DNA from: an uncultured Sphingomonadaceae bacterium
Lineage (GTDB): Bacteria > Pseudomonadota > Alphaproteobacteria > Sphingomonadales > Sphingomonadaceae
Assembly (NCBI GenBank): GCA_947493325.1
Contig: CANLQI010000001.1
Location: forward strand, 872,501 to 936,500
Direction of reading: 5' to 3'
DNA: 64,000 nucleotides
In this document: positions 18,989 to 28,240 of the stretch, in pieces
Numbering within the stretch: the stretch's first letter is position 1
How the letters are laid out: each line of letters starts with the position of its first letter
The notes under the pieces: model-generated
Seen by the model: only the letters and a program-made list of their open reading frames with translations
Told to the model about the DNA's origin: nothing
The model's database searches: none
Made by a program: the position numbers and the translations under genes

Positions 18989-19924
18989 ATGCGCGCATTT
19001 ATTTTTCCGGGCCAGGGCAGTCAGAAAGTGGGTATGGGGCAGGCGCTCGCAAGCCAAAATGATATTGCCAAGGCGATTTTCGCCGAAGTTGACGAGGCGC
19101 TGGGACAAAACCTGTTTGCATTGATGTGCGATGGCCCGGAAGATGAACTGACACTCACGGAAAATGCGCAACCCGCAATTATGGCCAATGCGATTGCGAC
19201 ATTACGTGTGGCCGAAACAGAGGGCGGCTTCGCGCTGGCTGATAAGGCCGCATTTGTCGCAGGGCACAGCTTGGGTGAATATACCGCTTTATGCGCTGCC
19301 GGTGCGGTTGATCTTGCGACGACTGCCAAACTGCTGAAATTGCGCGGATTGGCGATGCAAGCTGCTGTGCCAGTGGGCGAAGGTTCCATGGCCGCATTGC
19401 TGGGCGCGGACATTGAAAAGGCTGAAGCGTTGGCAAAAGCCGCTGCACATGGCGAAATCTGCACTGTGGCGAACGATAATGATCCGGGGCAAGTTGTTAT
19501 TTCTGGCCATAAAGGTGCAATCGAGCGTGCGATTACGATGGTCAAAGATCATGGCATTAAACGCGGCATAGCGTTGCCTGTATCTGCGCCATTTCATTGT
19601 CCGATGATGCAACCCGCCGCCGATGCTATGGCAGAAGCATTGGGTGACGTTGAGATTGCGGCGCCATCCATACCGGTATTCGCCAATGTGCGCGCTGCGC
19701 CCGTATCGGCTCCAGATGAAATTCGCGCGCTTTTAGTTGAACAGGTAACGGGCCGCGTGCGCTGGCGCGAATCTGCCGTTAATATGGCCGCGGCAGGTGT
19801 TACGGAAACAATCGAATTTGGTGGTAAAGTGCTAAGCCCGATGGTCGGGCGCAGTACGGATGGTGTGACGACCACAAGCATTATCACAATGGATGATATT
19901 ACAGGCTGGATCGGTTCACTCTAA
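18989..19924 (+). CDS. fabD: Malonyl-CoA:ACP transacylase FabD
   Basis: FabD moves malonyl from CoA to ACP for fatty acid synthesis. The GQGSQ motif is at the N-terminus, the nucleophile is S94 in GHSLGEYTAL, and the partner histidine lies in SAPFHCPMM (about residue 205). The length of 311 aa is normal. 'gaggg' sits 7 nt before the ATG. It starts the fabD-GNAT-fabG-acpP-fabF-mltG run. Confidence 0.97.
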   Translation: MRAFIFPGQGSQKVGMGQALASQNDIAKAIFAEVDEALGQNLFALMCDGPEDELTLTENAQPAIMANAIATLRVAETEGGFALADKAAFVAGHSLGEYTALCAAGAVDLATTAKLLKLRGLAMQAAVPVGEGSMAALLGADIEKAEALAKAAAHGEICTVANDNDPGQVVISGHKGAIERAITMVKDHGIKRGIALPVSAPFHCPMMQPAADAMAEALGDVEIAAPSIPVFANVRAAPVSAPDEIRALLVEQVTGRVRWRESAVNMAAAGVTETIEFGGKVLSPMVGRSTDGVTTTSIITMDDITGWIGSL

Positions 19925-19929
19925 TACCT

Positions 19930-20355
19930 ATGGCCACAGCAATTAAAATTGAAAGAGTGACGGCAGAAAATGCCGCAATTCTGGACAATGTCGCCAAAGA
20001 TGTCTTTGATGCGCCGGTAAAGCGCAAGTATTTATCCCGGTTTCTCGCGGATAAGGGGCATATAATGATTGTGGCTGTGCAAAATGGCCTGATTGTCGGA
20101 AAATGCACCGCAATAGTGCACCACCGCCCTGATAAGCCGGATGAACTTTATATTGATGAGGTAGATGTGACGCCAGCACTTCGTAAACAGGGCATTGGCA
20201 AGATGCTTATTGCCAGTATGCTGGAACTGGCCGATGAATATGGCTGTGTGGAATGCTGGCTGGGCACAGAAAAGGACAATATGCCGGCAAAAGCGCTATA
20301 CGAATCTCATGGTGCGCAGTCTGAAGAAATAGTGTTATATTATTTGAATTACTGA
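19930..20355 (+). CDS. GNAT family N-acetyltransferase
   Basis: This 141-aa GNAT protein has the acetyl-CoA-binding motif A, VTPALRKQGIGKMLIASMLELA (R/Q-x-x-G-x-G/A form), preceded by the beta-4 strand YIDEVDVT, and ends with ALYESHGAQSEEIVLYY, the usual motif B region. It fits the AAC(3)-I-like small acetyltransferases. It sits 5 nt after fabD and 19 nt before fabG, so it is part of the operon, but nothing in the sequence tells the substrate. Confidence 0.88.
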   Translation: MATAIKIERVTAENAAILDNVAKDVFDAPVKRKYLSRFLADKGHIMIVAVQNGLIVGKCTAIVHHRPDKPDELYIDEVDVTPALRKQGIGKMLIASMLELADEYGCVECWLGTEKDNMPAKALYESHGAQSEEIVLYYLNY

Positions 20356-20374
20356 TATTTTTAGGGAGTTTTCG

Positions 20375-21115
20375 ATGTTTGATCTGACAGGAATGACAGC
20401 ATTGGTCACAGGTGCGAGCGGCGGGATTGGTTCAGCCATTGCTAAGGGTCTGGCTGAGCAGGGTGCAAAGGTCTGTCTTACAGGAACGCGTAAGCTCAGT
20501 CTGTCGGAAGCTAAGGCGGAAATGCCGGGCAAGGGCCACGAAATCATTGCCTGCAATCTGTCCGACCGTGACGCTGTGGATGGCCTTGTGCCCGCCGCTA
20601 TCGAAAAAATGGGACAGCTTGATATTCTCGTCAACAATGCCGGGATTACACGCGATAATCTGGCGATGCGGATGAAGGATGACGAATGGGCCGATGTGCT
20701 GCAGGTCAATCTTGAGGCGGCATTCCGTTTGGCGCGTTCTGCCGCGCGCCCGATGATGAAAGCGCGGTTTGGGCGCATTATATCAATTACATCCGTGGTT
20801 GGCGCGACCGGGAATCCGGGGCAGGCCAATTATGCGGCATCGAAAGCGGGTTTGGTCGGCATGTCGAAAGCATTGGCGCAGGAGCTTGCTTCGCGCGGCA
20901 TCACCGTGAATTGCATCGCGCCGGGTTTTATTGAGTCCGCAATGACGGATGCCTTGCCAGATGCACAGAAAGAGGCGCTGACAGGGCGTATTCCGGCAGG
21001 AAAACTGGGCGCGGGCAATGATATCGCGGCGGCTGCGGTCTATCTGGCCAGCAGGGAAGCGGATTATGTCACCGGCCAGACCGTGCATGTGAATGGCGGG
21101 ATGGCGATGCTGTAA
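20375..21115 (+). CDS. fabG: 3-oxoacyl-ACP reductase FabG
   Basis: FabG is the NADPH-dependent ketoreductase of fatty acid elongation and a classical short-chain dehydrogenase. It has TGASGGIGSAIAKGL (cofactor), NNAGITRDNLAMRM, the catalytic Ser in SITSVVGATG and YAASKAG (Y, K). The length of 246 aa is normal and 'aggga' is upstream. After it, 21116-21259 is a gene-free stretch that must hold the separate acpP promoter. Confidence 0.97.
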   Translation: MFDLTGMTALVTGASGGIGSAIAKGLAEQGAKVCLTGTRKLSLSEAKAEMPGKGHEIIACNLSDRDAVDGLVPAAIEKMGQLDILVNNAGITRDNLAMRMKDDEWADVLQVNLEAAFRLARSAARPMMKARFGRIISITSVVGATGNPGQANYAASKAGLVGMSKALAQELASRGITVNCIAPGFIESAMTDALPDAQKEALTGRIPAGKLGAGNDIAAAAVYLASREADYVTGQTVHVNGGMAML

Positions 21116-21259
21116 AGCAATAAATGGCTGTTTTGCACTTGTTCAGGGCATTTTGCAGTCTATATAGCATGACTATAATATGAACGAAGACTTGCCACGG
21201 GGCGTACATCGCTTTAGGGCATTAGGTGAAATCAACAACAAGACTAAAGGGATCTCTAA

Positions 21260-21496
21260 ATGAGTGAGACAGCCGACCGCGTAAAGAAAATTGTCATTGA
21301 GCATTTAGGCGTAGAAGCCGATAAAGTTACGGAAGAAGCCAGCTTTATTGATGATCTTGGTGCGGACAGCCTCGACATTGTCGAGCTTGTCATGGCATTT
21401 GAAGAAGAATTCAGCGTTGAAATTCCTGATGATGCTGCCGAAAAAATCAGCACCGTCAAAGATGCGATTGATTTTATCGAAAATAACAAAGATTAA
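21260..21496 (+). CDS. acpP: Acyl carrier protein
   Basis: This is the 78-aa ACP of fatty acid synthesis. The 4'-phosphopantetheine attachment site is S37 in [21 protein letters not shown]. The protein is very acidic with no Cys, as usual. It lies between fabG and fabF with its own strong terminator at 21563-21608, consistent with higher expression of ACP than its neighbours. Confidence 0.98.
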   Translation: MSETADRVKKIVIEHLGVEADKVTEEASFIDDLGADSLDIVELVMAFEEEFSVEIPDDAAEKISTVKDAIDFIENNKD

Positions 21497-21562
21497 GTGA
21501 CCGCCGGATGGCTTGAACGTCCGGCCCCGCATTTATATTGCCGGGCACATATACACGGATAC

Positions 21563-21608
21563 AGGCTCCCCGTTTCGGTCGCTCACAAGCCCGATTGGGG
21601 AGCCTTTT
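21563..21608 (+). terminator. Rho-independent terminator or attenuator after acpP
   Basis: 'aggctcccc' (21563-21571) pairs with 'ggggagcct' (21597-21605) and is followed by 'tttt'. The 25-nt loop is long. It lies between acpP and fabF and would let acpP be read more than fabF. Confidence 0.75.
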
Positions 21609-21634
21609 CTATTGAAATTTAAGGGGTTGTCAAA

Positions 21635-22891
21635 ATGCGCCGCGTAGTTGTCACAGGTTTGGGTCTGGTCACGCCATTGGGCGGAGATGTTGAAACAAGC
21701 TGGAAGAATATTCTTGCCAGCAAGTCCGGTGCGGGGCCGATCACCAAATTCGACTCATCCGACCAGAAATGCCACATTGCATGCGAGGTAAAACCTGCCG
21801 ACCATGAATATGGTTTTGATCCTTCAAAACGTGTGGATCACAAGGTGCAGCGCCAGGTCGATCCATTTATCGTATTTGGTATTGATGCGGCGGGTCAGGC
21901 TTTGGAAGATGCTGGCCTGACCGAAATGAGTGAAGAGGAAAAATTCCGTGCGGGCTGTTCCATAGGTTCCGGCATTGGCGGTCTTCCCGGCATTGAAAAG
22001 GAGTCGCTGGTACTTAACGAACGCGGTCCCGGACGTGTCAGCCCGCATTTTGTGCACGGGCGCCTTATCAACCTGATATCCGGCCAGGTTTCGATCAAAT
22101 ATGGCCTTATGGGCCCCAATCACGCAGTTGTAACGGCCTGTTCAACCGGCGCGCATTCCATTGGTGATGCCGCGCGCATGATTGCACTTGACGATGCCGA
22201 TGTAATGCTTGCGGGAGGCGCGGAAGCCACGGTCTGCCCGATTGGGATTGCGGGTTTTGCGCAAGCCAAAGCTCTTTCAACCAAGCGCAATGATGATCCA
22301 GAAGCGGCATCACGTCCCTATGATGCGGACCGCGATGGTTTTGTTATGGGCGAAGGCGCCGGTGTCGTTGTTCTGGAAGAATATGAAAAAGCCAAAGCGC
22401 GCGGAGCAACTATCTATGCAGAAGTGGTTGGCTATGGCCTATCCGGTGACGCCTATCACGTGACAGCGCCGCATCCTGAAGGGTTGGGCGCATATCGTTC
22501 GATGGAGATGGCATTGAAACGCGCTGACCTCACCACGGCGGATATTGATTATGTCAACGCACATGGCACATCGACAATGGCCGATACGCTCGAACTGGCG
22601 GCTGTAAAACGTCTGTTTGGCGATGATATTGGCAATATGTCGATGAGTTCCACCAAGTCCGCGATTGGACACCTGCTGGGCGGCGCGGGCGCTGTCGAAG
22701 CGATTTTCTGTATTCTTGCGCTGCGGGACCAGATTGTTCCGCCGACACTTAATCTGGATAACCCTGATGAAGGGACGGAAGGCGTTGATCTTGTCCCGCA
22801 TGTGGCCAAAAAACGTGAAGTGAGAGCAGTGCTCAGCAATAGCTTTGGCTTTGGCGGCACCAATGCGAGCCTTATCATGAAGGCGGTATAA
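21635..22891 (+). CDS. fabF: Beta-ketoacyl-ACP synthase II FabF
   Basis: FabF condenses malonyl-ACP with acyl-ACP. The nucleophile is C169 in VTACSTGAHS, and the two histidines are in NAHGTSTMA (about 307) and SAIGHLLGGAG (about 344). The length of 418 aa is normal. 'aagggg' precedes the ATG. mltG follows after 5 nt. Confidence 0.97.
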   Translation: MRRVVVTGLGLVTPLGGDVETSWKNILASKSGAGPITKFDSSDQKCHIACEVKPADHEYGFDPSKRVDHKVQRQVDPFIVFGIDAAGQALEDAGLTEMSEEEKFRAGCSIGSGIGGLPGIEKESLVLNERGPGRVSPHFVHGRLINLISGQVSIKYGLMGPNHAVVTACSTGAHSIGDAARMIALDDADVMLAGGAEATVCPIGIAGFAQAKALSTKRNDDPEAASRPYDADRDGFVMGEGAGVVVLEEYEKAKARGATIYAEVVGYGLSGDAYHVTAPHPEGLGAYRSMEMALKRADLTTADIDYVNAHGTSTMADTLELAAVKRLFGDDIGNMSMSSTKSAIGHLLGGAGAVEAIFCILALRDQIVPPTLNLDNPDEGTEGVDLVPHVAKKREVRAVLSNSFGFGGTNASLIMKAV

Positions 22892-22896
22892 CGCTT

Positions 22897-23871
22897 ATGC
22901 TGCGTAAAGTCGTTCTGGCCGCTATATTGGGCGGAGTGCTGTTCGTTACAGCCATAGCCGGCTTTTTCATCTATGGCTGGAATGCAAGCGGACCGGCGAA
23001 GGCGGAAACCGCGGTTATCGTGGAAGAAGGCTCCAGCCTATCCGCCGTCGCGCGGCAGTTGGAAGAACTGGGCGTTATTGGCTCTGCGGATACATTTCTG
23101 ACCCGCGCAAAAATACTCGGCAGCGGCGATCCCATAAAAACCGGTGAATTTCTTGTGCAGGCAGGCGCGAGTAATGCCGATATTCTTGCGCTTCTGCAAA
23201 GCAATGACGTTGTGCAGCGCATGGTTACAATCCCTGAGGGCACGCCCAGCATCATGGTTTATGAAGCTCTAATGGCGCAGCCGCTGCTTACTGGCAGTAT
23301 CGAAGTGCCCGCAGAAGGATCGGTGCTTCCCGAAACCTATAGTTTTGAACGCGGCGAATCCCGGCAGGATGTGCTGGACCGTATGCAGGCGGACATGGCC
23401 GATACGCTTGCGAAGCTGTGGAAAGAACGTTCGCCAGATACAGTTGTGAAAACACCGCGTGAAGCGATTATATTGGCAGGTATTGTCGAAAAAGAGACCA
23501 GCAAGCCTTCTGAACGGCGAACTGTGGCAGGCGTATATAGCAACCGCATCCGCATAGGCATGAAATTGCAGGCGGACCCCACAATCATCTATCCGATTAC
23601 AAAAGGCAAGCCGCTCGGACGGCGTATCAGGCGGTCTGAAATAAACGATGTAAATGATTATAATACCTACGCAATGGCGGGAATGCCAAAGGCACCAATC
23701 ACCAATCCCGGCGCAAAATCCATTGAGGCAGTGCTTAACCCTGCCAAGACCGAGGCTCTGTATTTTGTGGCCGATGGCACGGGCGGACACATATTCGCCA
23801 ACACGTTGGCGGAGCATAATGCCAATGTCGAAAAATGGTATGCTATCCGCCGTAAACGCGGTGAAATGTAA
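22897..23871 (+). CDS. mltG: Endolytic murein transglycosylase MltG
   Basis: MltG cuts nascent glycan strands at the inner membrane and is thought to set their length. A single N-terminal membrane helix (about residues 5-27) is followed by a LysM-like region and the YceG domain with the catalytic Glu in LAGIVEKETSKPSERRTVAGVYSNR and the YNTYAMAGMPKAPITNPG motif. The length of 324 aa is normal. Its place directly behind fabF, often with acpP, is conserved in many proteobacteria. Confidence 0.95.
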   Translation: MLRKVVLAAILGGVLFVTAIAGFFIYGWNASGPAKAETAVIVEEGSSLSAVARQLEELGVIGSADTFLTRAKILGSGDPIKTGEFLVQAGASNADILALLQSNDVVQRMVTIPEGTPSIMVYEALMAQPLLTGSIEVPAEGSVLPETYSFERGESRQDVLDRMQADMADTLAKLWKERSPDTVVKTPREAIILAGIVEKETSKPSERRTVAGVYSNRIRIGMKLQADPTIIYPITKGKPLGRRIRRSEINDVNDYNTYAMAGMPKAPITNPGAKSIEAVLNPAKTEALYFVADGTGGHIFANTLAEHNANVEKWYAIRRKRGEM

Positions 23872-23994
23872 CGCGGTTTTATTAAGTTAATATATCAATA
23901 AGCGTAATCGTATTTATTTGTTTCAACCGTGAAACAAATATCTCCATCTGGCGTTCGATATCAGAACTCAACTCAACATATAATGGAGATACAT

Positions 23995-24534
23995 ATGATC
24001 GGACGTCAGGTCCCCAACGTAACGCTGAAAACCCGTGTGCGCGACGAAAGCGTAGGCGGAGACAATCCTTTCCGCTGGGAAGATGTGCATACCAAAGAAT
24101 TGTTTGCAAACAAGAAAATTGCCGTATTCTCACTTCCCGGCGCATTTACACCGACATGTTCGAATGAACAATGCCCTGCGTTTGAGCGTTTGTATGACGA
24201 ATTCAAAGCCAATGGCATTGATGAAGTGTACTGCGTGTCTGTGAACGATGCTTTTGTCATGTATCAATGGGGCAAGCAGCTGGGCATTGAAAAAGTAAAG
24301 CTGCTGCCAGACGGTTCGGGTGATTTTACCCGCCTTATGGGCATGCTGATCAAGAAAGATCATCTTGGCTTTGGCGACCGCAGCTGGCGCTATGCCATGA
24401 TTGTCGATGATGGTGAAATTACCGAATGGTTTGAAGAGCCTGGCATCAATGACAATGGTTCCGACAGCGATCCATATGGTGAAACATCGCCCGAAAACAT
24501 GCTGGCTGTATTGAAAACGCGCAAAGCCGCGTAA
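23995..24534 (+). CDS. Peroxiredoxin (Prx5 type)
   Basis: A thiol peroxidase of the Prx5 group, reducing peroxides with glutaredoxin or thioredoxin. The peroxidatic cysteine is C55 in PGAFTPTCSNEQCP; C60 is a second cysteine close by. The product is 179 aa, larger than E. coli-type Prx5 relatives because of an N-terminal segment (VRDESVGGDNPFRWEDV). I chose the ATG at 23995 because 'tggag' is 6 nt upstream and the family begins MIGRQVPNVTLKTR; the frame is open to 23929. It is monocistronic, ending at a good terminator (24554-24586). Confidence 0.93.
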   Translation: MIGRQVPNVTLKTRVRDESVGGDNPFRWEDVHTKELFANKKIAVFSLPGAFTPTCSNEQCPAFERLYDEFKANGIDEVYCVSVNDAFVMYQWGKQLGIEKVKLLPDGSGDFTRLMGMLIKKDHLGFGDRSWRYAMIVDDGEITEWFEEPGINDNGSDSDPYGETSPENMLAVLKTRKAA

Positions 24535-24553
24535 GTAAGACATATAAATTACG

Positions 24554-24586
24554 AAGGCGCGGGGGTGTAGATTCCCGCGCCTTTTG
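24554..24586 (+). terminator. Rho-independent terminator after the peroxiredoxin gene
   Basis: 'aaggcgcggg' (24554-24563) and 'cccgcgcctt' (24574-24583) form a perfect 10-bp stem with a 10-nt loop, followed by T residues. Confidence 0.88.
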
Positions 24587-24599
24587 TTATGGCGAAGAG

Positions 24600-25127
24600 A
24601 TGGACACAAACGCACCGATCATCATGACTGCACTTATGGGCGATACAGATTTTGCGTGGGCGAACCGGCTCCGGCAGCAATATTTCCCGCCAGAGCGCAA
24701 TTTTCTGGACGCGCACATCACGTTGTTCCACCATCTGCCGCCGCATATGCTGCCGGAAATCAAGCAGCGTGTAAAAGACATGGTGGCGACTTTTGCGCGG
24801 CCAGAGGCCTCACTCAGTGATGTCATGCATTTAGGCAAAGGTGTCGCGTACCAGATTGACTGCGCAGGGCTTGCAAGTATCCGCGATGAACTGGCGGAGA
24901 ATTTTGCAGGTATGCTGACCCCACAGGATCAGGCGCGGCCCCGGCTACACATCACCGTGCAGAACAAGGTAACGCCCGCCGAGAGCAAGGCACTGTATCA
25001 GGAACTGGCAGCGAAATTCGAACCACGGCCTTTCATCATCAAAGGGCTGGGACTTTACTATTATCGCGGCGGCCCATGGGATGAGATCGGGCGTTATTCG
25101 TTTCGGGGAACAGAGCTTTCTTCCTAA
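24600..25127 (+). CDS. 2'-5' RNA ligase/cyclic phosphodiesterase superfamily protein
   Basis: The two HxT motifs of the 2H phosphoesterase superfamily are present: H39-I-T41 (DAHITLF) and H117-I-T119 (RLHITVQ). The length of 175 aa and the layout fit the 2'-5' RNA ligase-like branch. Members act on 2'-5' RNA linkages or cyclic phosphates; the physiological substrate is not known. It begins right after the peroxiredoxin terminator and converges with the FAD reductase gene 6 nt away. Confidence 0.82.
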   Translation: MDTNAPIIMTALMGDTDFAWANRLRQQYFPPERNFLDAHITLFHHLPPHMLPEIKQRVKDMVATFARPEASLSDVMHLGKGVAYQIDCAGLASIRDELAENFAGMLTPQDQARPRLHITVQNKVTPAESKALYQELAAKFEPRPFIIKGLGLYYYRGGPWDEIGRYSFRGTELSS

Positions 25128-25133
25128 ATGAAA

Positions 25134-26369
25134 CTACGCGACGCTTATTTCTTTGATCGGGATAGACGCATCGGCCAGCTGCTCCTGATCCAGTGCATAA
25201 CCTTCCAATATCGCTTTGCGGCCCTGCACGTAATCTTTCACTCTATTCACGCAATCGAGCGCGATCAATTTTCCGCCGCGCAGATATGCCACCGAAAACT
25301 GACGTGTTTCGGGATCACCGCGCACAATTTCTGTATCATATCCCATGGATAGCCCCACCGTCTGCAGTTTCAGGTCGTATTGGTTTGACCAGAACCATGG
25401 TATGGCGTCATATATCGGGCCGTCCCCCACGATATCCGCTGCAGCGATTTTTGCCTGATCATTTGCATTTTGAACGGATTCCAGGCGGATATTCGCGCCA
25501 TCCGCATATATATTTGCATGTGCGGCGCAGTCGCCAATGGCATAGACGTCGGGCAGGCTGGTACGGCAATGGTCATCGACATCGACGCCATTGCCGCCGA
25601 CGGCTCCTGCGGCAATGAGCGGTCCTGTTTCGGCGATAATGCCAATACCGCAAATGATCAGGTCTGTATCAATGGTTTCGCCATCTTCAAGCATAACGGC
25701 TTTCGCTACGCCGGCATCATCGGTGATAATCTCTCCAACCATAGCCGAGGTACGGATATCCACGCCCTGCCTGTTATGTTCAGCTTCATAAAAGGCGGAA
25801 AGTTCACGCCCAGCGACGCGCGACAGCACGCGCCTGCGTGACTCCACCACAGTAACTTTCTTGCCCAGTTTGGTGAAAACAGCAGCAGCTTCAAGGCCGA
25901 TGTAACCGCCGCCTATAACGGTGATATTCTGTGCCTTGCCCAACCGCTCGGTAATCCGGTCGACATCACTGCGGCGGCGTATGGCAAAAAGGTTGCGGGC
26001 ATTGGCGCCCGGACAGTCAAGCATGCGCGGACTGCCACCTGTCGCCCATATCAGATAGTCGTAGGTCAGAATTTCATCGCTGGCGAGGGTGATGTGCCAG
26101 TCCATTGCATCAACCGCGGCGACACGCTTACCGGTCATCAGATCGATATCACGCTCTTCCCAGAAGTCTTCGGGCCGCAGCAACATGCGCTCGAACGGTT
26201 TTTCACCGGCCAGATATTCTTTGGAAAGGGGCGGACGTTCGTAGGGTGGCACGCGTTCATCCCCGATCAGCGCAATCGAACCTTCATAATTCATCTGACG
26301 GAGCGATATCGCCGCCTGTGCGCCCGCATGGCCGGCACCTACAATAATCACGCTATAGTGATCCTGCAT
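25134..26369 (-). CDS. FAD-dependent ferredoxin/rubredoxin-type NAD(P)H reductase
   Basis: A two-dinucleotide-domain flavoprotein like ferredoxin reductases of dioxygenase and P450 systems. The FAD motif VIIVGAGHAGAQAA is at residue 7 onward, the PPYERPPLSKEYL motif follows, the NAD motif ITVIGGGYIGLEAAAVF lies in the middle, and VYAIGDCAAH closes the FAD site. The start at 26369 (MQDHYSVIIVG) is chosen for 'aagggg' upstream; the frame runs on to 26417. The product is 411 aa. Its 5' part (from 25969 on) is present again, identical by eye, at 48874-49274. Confidence 0.92.
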   Translation of the reverse strand: MQDHYSVIIVGAGHAGAQAAISLRQMNYEGSIALIGDERVPPYERPPLSKEYLAGEKPFERMLLRPEDFWEERDIDLMTGKRVAAVDAMDWHITLASDEILTYDYLIWATGGSPRMLDCPGANARNLFAIRRRSDVDRITERLGKAQNITVIGGGYIGLEAAAVFTKLGKKVTVVESRRRVLSRVAGRELSAFYEAEHNRQGVDIRTSAMVGEIITDDAGVAKAVMLEDGETIDTDLIICGIGIIAETGPLIAAGAVGGNGVDVDDHCRTSLPDVYAIGDCAAHANIYADGANIRLESVQNANDQAKIAAADIVGDGPIYDAIPWFWSNQYDLKLQTVGLSMGYDTEIVRGDPETRQFSVAYLRGGKLIALDCVNRVKDYVQGRKAILEGYALDQEQLADASIPIKEISVA

Positions 26370-26619
26370 ATTTTTCCCCTTATTCCCGACCGCAATTTGG
26401 CGGTTTATGGGGGGCATTACAAGCGGCTTTGCTAGAAGTCTGCGCTATTTTGGCAAATGATGCCGGTTTTTGTTGACCGCAAAGCAGAGGCAAATTATAG
26501 CCCGCGCCTTGCAGGCACGAAGCAATCGCCGAATATCGGCGGTCTGGCCACATTCGTGCATCTGGCGGAGTAGCTCAGGTGGTTAGAGCAGTGGAATCAT
26601 AATCCATGTGTCGGGGGTT
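25969..26619. repeat. Host segment duplicated at 48874-49524 (original copy)
   Basis: This 651-bp block covers the 5' 401 bp of the FAD reductase gene, its promoter region and most of the tRNA-Met gene. It matches 48874-49524 with a constant offset of 22,905; I found no difference in the stretches I compared by eye. The two copies are direct repeats flanking element A and segment B. Confidence 0.9.
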
Positions 26620-26640
26620 CGAGTCCCTCCTCCGCTACCA
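26564..26640 (+). tRNA. tRNA-Met(CAT), island integration site
   Basis: A 77-nt cloverleaf can be drawn by hand. The acceptor GGCGGAG pairs with CTCCGCT (one G.U at the end), the D stem is GCTC/GAGC, the anticodon loop is ATCATAA with anticodon CAT, the T arm is GGGGG-TTCGAGT-CCCTC, and the discriminator A with CCA is encoded. The sequence fits alphaproteobacterial elongator tRNA-Met better than tRNA-Ile2(CAT), but the isotype rests on memory. The 3' 12 nt (26629-26640) are the att core of the island, and the antisense of the T arm and anticodon arm encodes the last residues of the serine recombinase. Confidence 0.93.
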
Positions 26641-28240
26641 ACACAATCTCACAATTAGTATTGGCACTGTCGGTATCTGGCGCTCCCGCTAGGCTTAGGA
26701 TAGAGGCAAGCTTGCCTTCAATCGCCACTGTGTAGCTTTCCTGACGTGGGTGGATGACTATTTGGTCTATTAGCCCCCGAATTGTGTCAGACGCCTCTGC
26801 ACGGACAGAATCATCATTTAATGCTTTATGCAAATCTTCCAATTGCGCCCGATATCGTAAAGCTAGACTCGGGTGAAGTGTAGGAAGGGGATCGACTGAT
26901 TCTTCAATTTTCTTTTTGAGTTCCGATTGCCGTGCTTCCAACTCTAGCAGTTTGTTATTGATGGCATTGGCGTTGATGCCCTCAAAAATAGACTCAACAA
27001 GCTTTTCAATCTTTCGTTCGATTGCCTCTGACTCGGCAATCATTCTCGATTTCGACTGGGAACGCTCTTTTTGAACTTCGTTTATGCGTTTCGTATATTC
27101 ATTAGCAAATTCTTTGAAAAGCTCTGGGTTAAGCATTCGACTTTTCAACCCCTCTAAAACGGCTTGTTCTAGCTCTTCCCGTTTGACCCGAACGCGATTG
27201 TCACAAGTTCCTTTGTTATAACTTGTCGCGCACCCGAGCTGATAATGGTTCTTGACCGTATAAGCACCACCACAGCATCCGCAGCGAGTTAAGCCAGATA
27301 GCAGATATTTCGGGCGATTGGATTTATGCAGATTGCCTTTTGGAGCCTCACTATTTTCCATTTTATGCTGAATGGAAGATTGTCTTTCCCGAACCATATC
27401 CCAAAGATCGTCCTCGACAATACGAAGTTCAGGTAAATCGTGGACAACCCATTCGCTCTCAGGGTTATAGCGGGTTACTCGCTTTCCTGTTTCGGGGTTT
27501 TTGATGAACTTTTGTCGATTCCAAATGAGGCGACCAACATATAATTCATTGTTCAATATTCCTGTTCCCCGCTTAGGATTTCCATTGATTGAACTTTGTG
27601 TCCAACCGTCACCCCTAGGCGCAGGAACGCCATCTTTGTTCAGTTTTCTCGCAATCGCCCTTGGCGAGCTGCCACTCGCATAATCACGAAAAATTCTGCG
27701 AACGACTTCGGCTTGCTCTTCAACAATTGTTCTATCACCGCGAATTGGCTCACCATCAGCATCATATTTGCGTTCGACTTCGTAGCCATAGCCTATTCCA
27801 CCGCCAGACTTTCCATTTTCTATTCGACCACGCATTCCGCGATGGATTTTCGTTTTAAGGTCTTTCAGGAACAGCGCATTCATAGTTCCCTTGAGACCAA
27901 TGTGAAGTTGATCCACTTTGCCTTCAGACAAAGTGTGCATTTCAATGTCGCTAAAGGTCATGTTTTTATAGATTGTGGCTATATCTGCTTGATCGCGCGA
28001 AAGCCTGTCTAATGCTTCGGCAAGGACGATATCGAAATCGCCTGCTTGAGCATCTGCTAGCAAAGATTGAATACCTGGGCGGATGAGGCTAGCGCCTGAC
28101 TCAGCGCGGTCTTTGTAGGTTTCTACGATTTCCCAATTTTCGCGTTCAGCATACTCACGGCAAATTCGAAACTGATCTTCGATAGAATTATCGCTTTGAA
28201 GGTCACTTGAGTATCTTGCATAAATTGCAACGCGCGGCAT
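26597..28240 (-). CDS. Large serine recombinase (site-specific integrase of element A)
   Basis: The 547-aa product has the resolvase-type catalytic domain (VAIYARYSSDLQ; nucleophile S11; later LAEALDRLSRD), the recombinase domain (about 160-290, ASGSSPRAIARKLNKDGVPAPRG), a zinc ribbon (TRCGCCGGAYTV ... LGCATSYNKGTCDNRV), a coiled coil (about 385-450) and a C-terminal tail. It is not a tyrosine integrase. The last codons (VAEEGLEPPTHGL) are the antisense of the tRNA-Met gene, so the stop codon lies in the anticodon arm. In the circular form of the element the same frame would instead run through attP into the 56-residue tail now at 45741-45910, giving a predicted 593-aa protein. Confidence 0.95.
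   Translation of the reverse strand: MPRVAIYARYSSDLQSDNSIEDQFRICREYAERENWEIVETYKDRAESGASLIRPGIQSLLADAQAGDFDIVLAEALDRLSRDQADIATIYKNMTFSDIEMHTLSEGKVDQLHIGLKGTMNALFLKDLKTKIHRGMRGRIENGKSGGGIGYGYEVERKYDADGEPIRGDRTIVEEQAEVVRRIFRDYASGSSPRAIARKLNKDGVPAPRGDGWTQSSINGNPKRGTGILNNELYVGRLIWNRQKFIKNPETGKRVTRYNPESEWVVHDLPELRIVEDDLWDMVRERQSSIQHKMENSEAPKGNLHKSNRPKYLLSGLTRCGCCGGAYTVKNHYQLGCATSYNKGTCDNRVRVKREELEQAVLEGLKSRMLNPELFKEFANEYTKRINEVQKERSQSKSRMIAESEAIERKIEKLVESIFEGINANAINNKLLELEARQSELKKKIEESVDPLPTLHPSLALRYRAQLEDLHKALNDDSVRAEASDTIRGLIDQIVIHPRQESYTVAIEGKLASILSLAGAPDTDSANTNCEIVLVAEEGLEPPTHGL
26629..26652. other. Left end of element A: att core and terminal inverted-repeat arm
   Basis: The 12-nt core 'cctccgctacca' (26629-26640) recurs at 45911-45922 and 53982-53993. 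The 21 nt at 26632-26652 (from 'ccgctaccaacac' to 'aatctcac') are the exact reverse complement of 45889-45909. Joined through the core, the two ends give a 46-bp site with two 21-nt inverted arms around 'acct', as expected for a serine-integrase attP. Confidence 0.88.

Noticed and set aside
26094-26435. 113-aa plus-strand frame in the reductase gene, repeated at 48852-49340
   Set aside because: It is the antisense of the FAD reductase; it recurs only because the host segment is duplicated.
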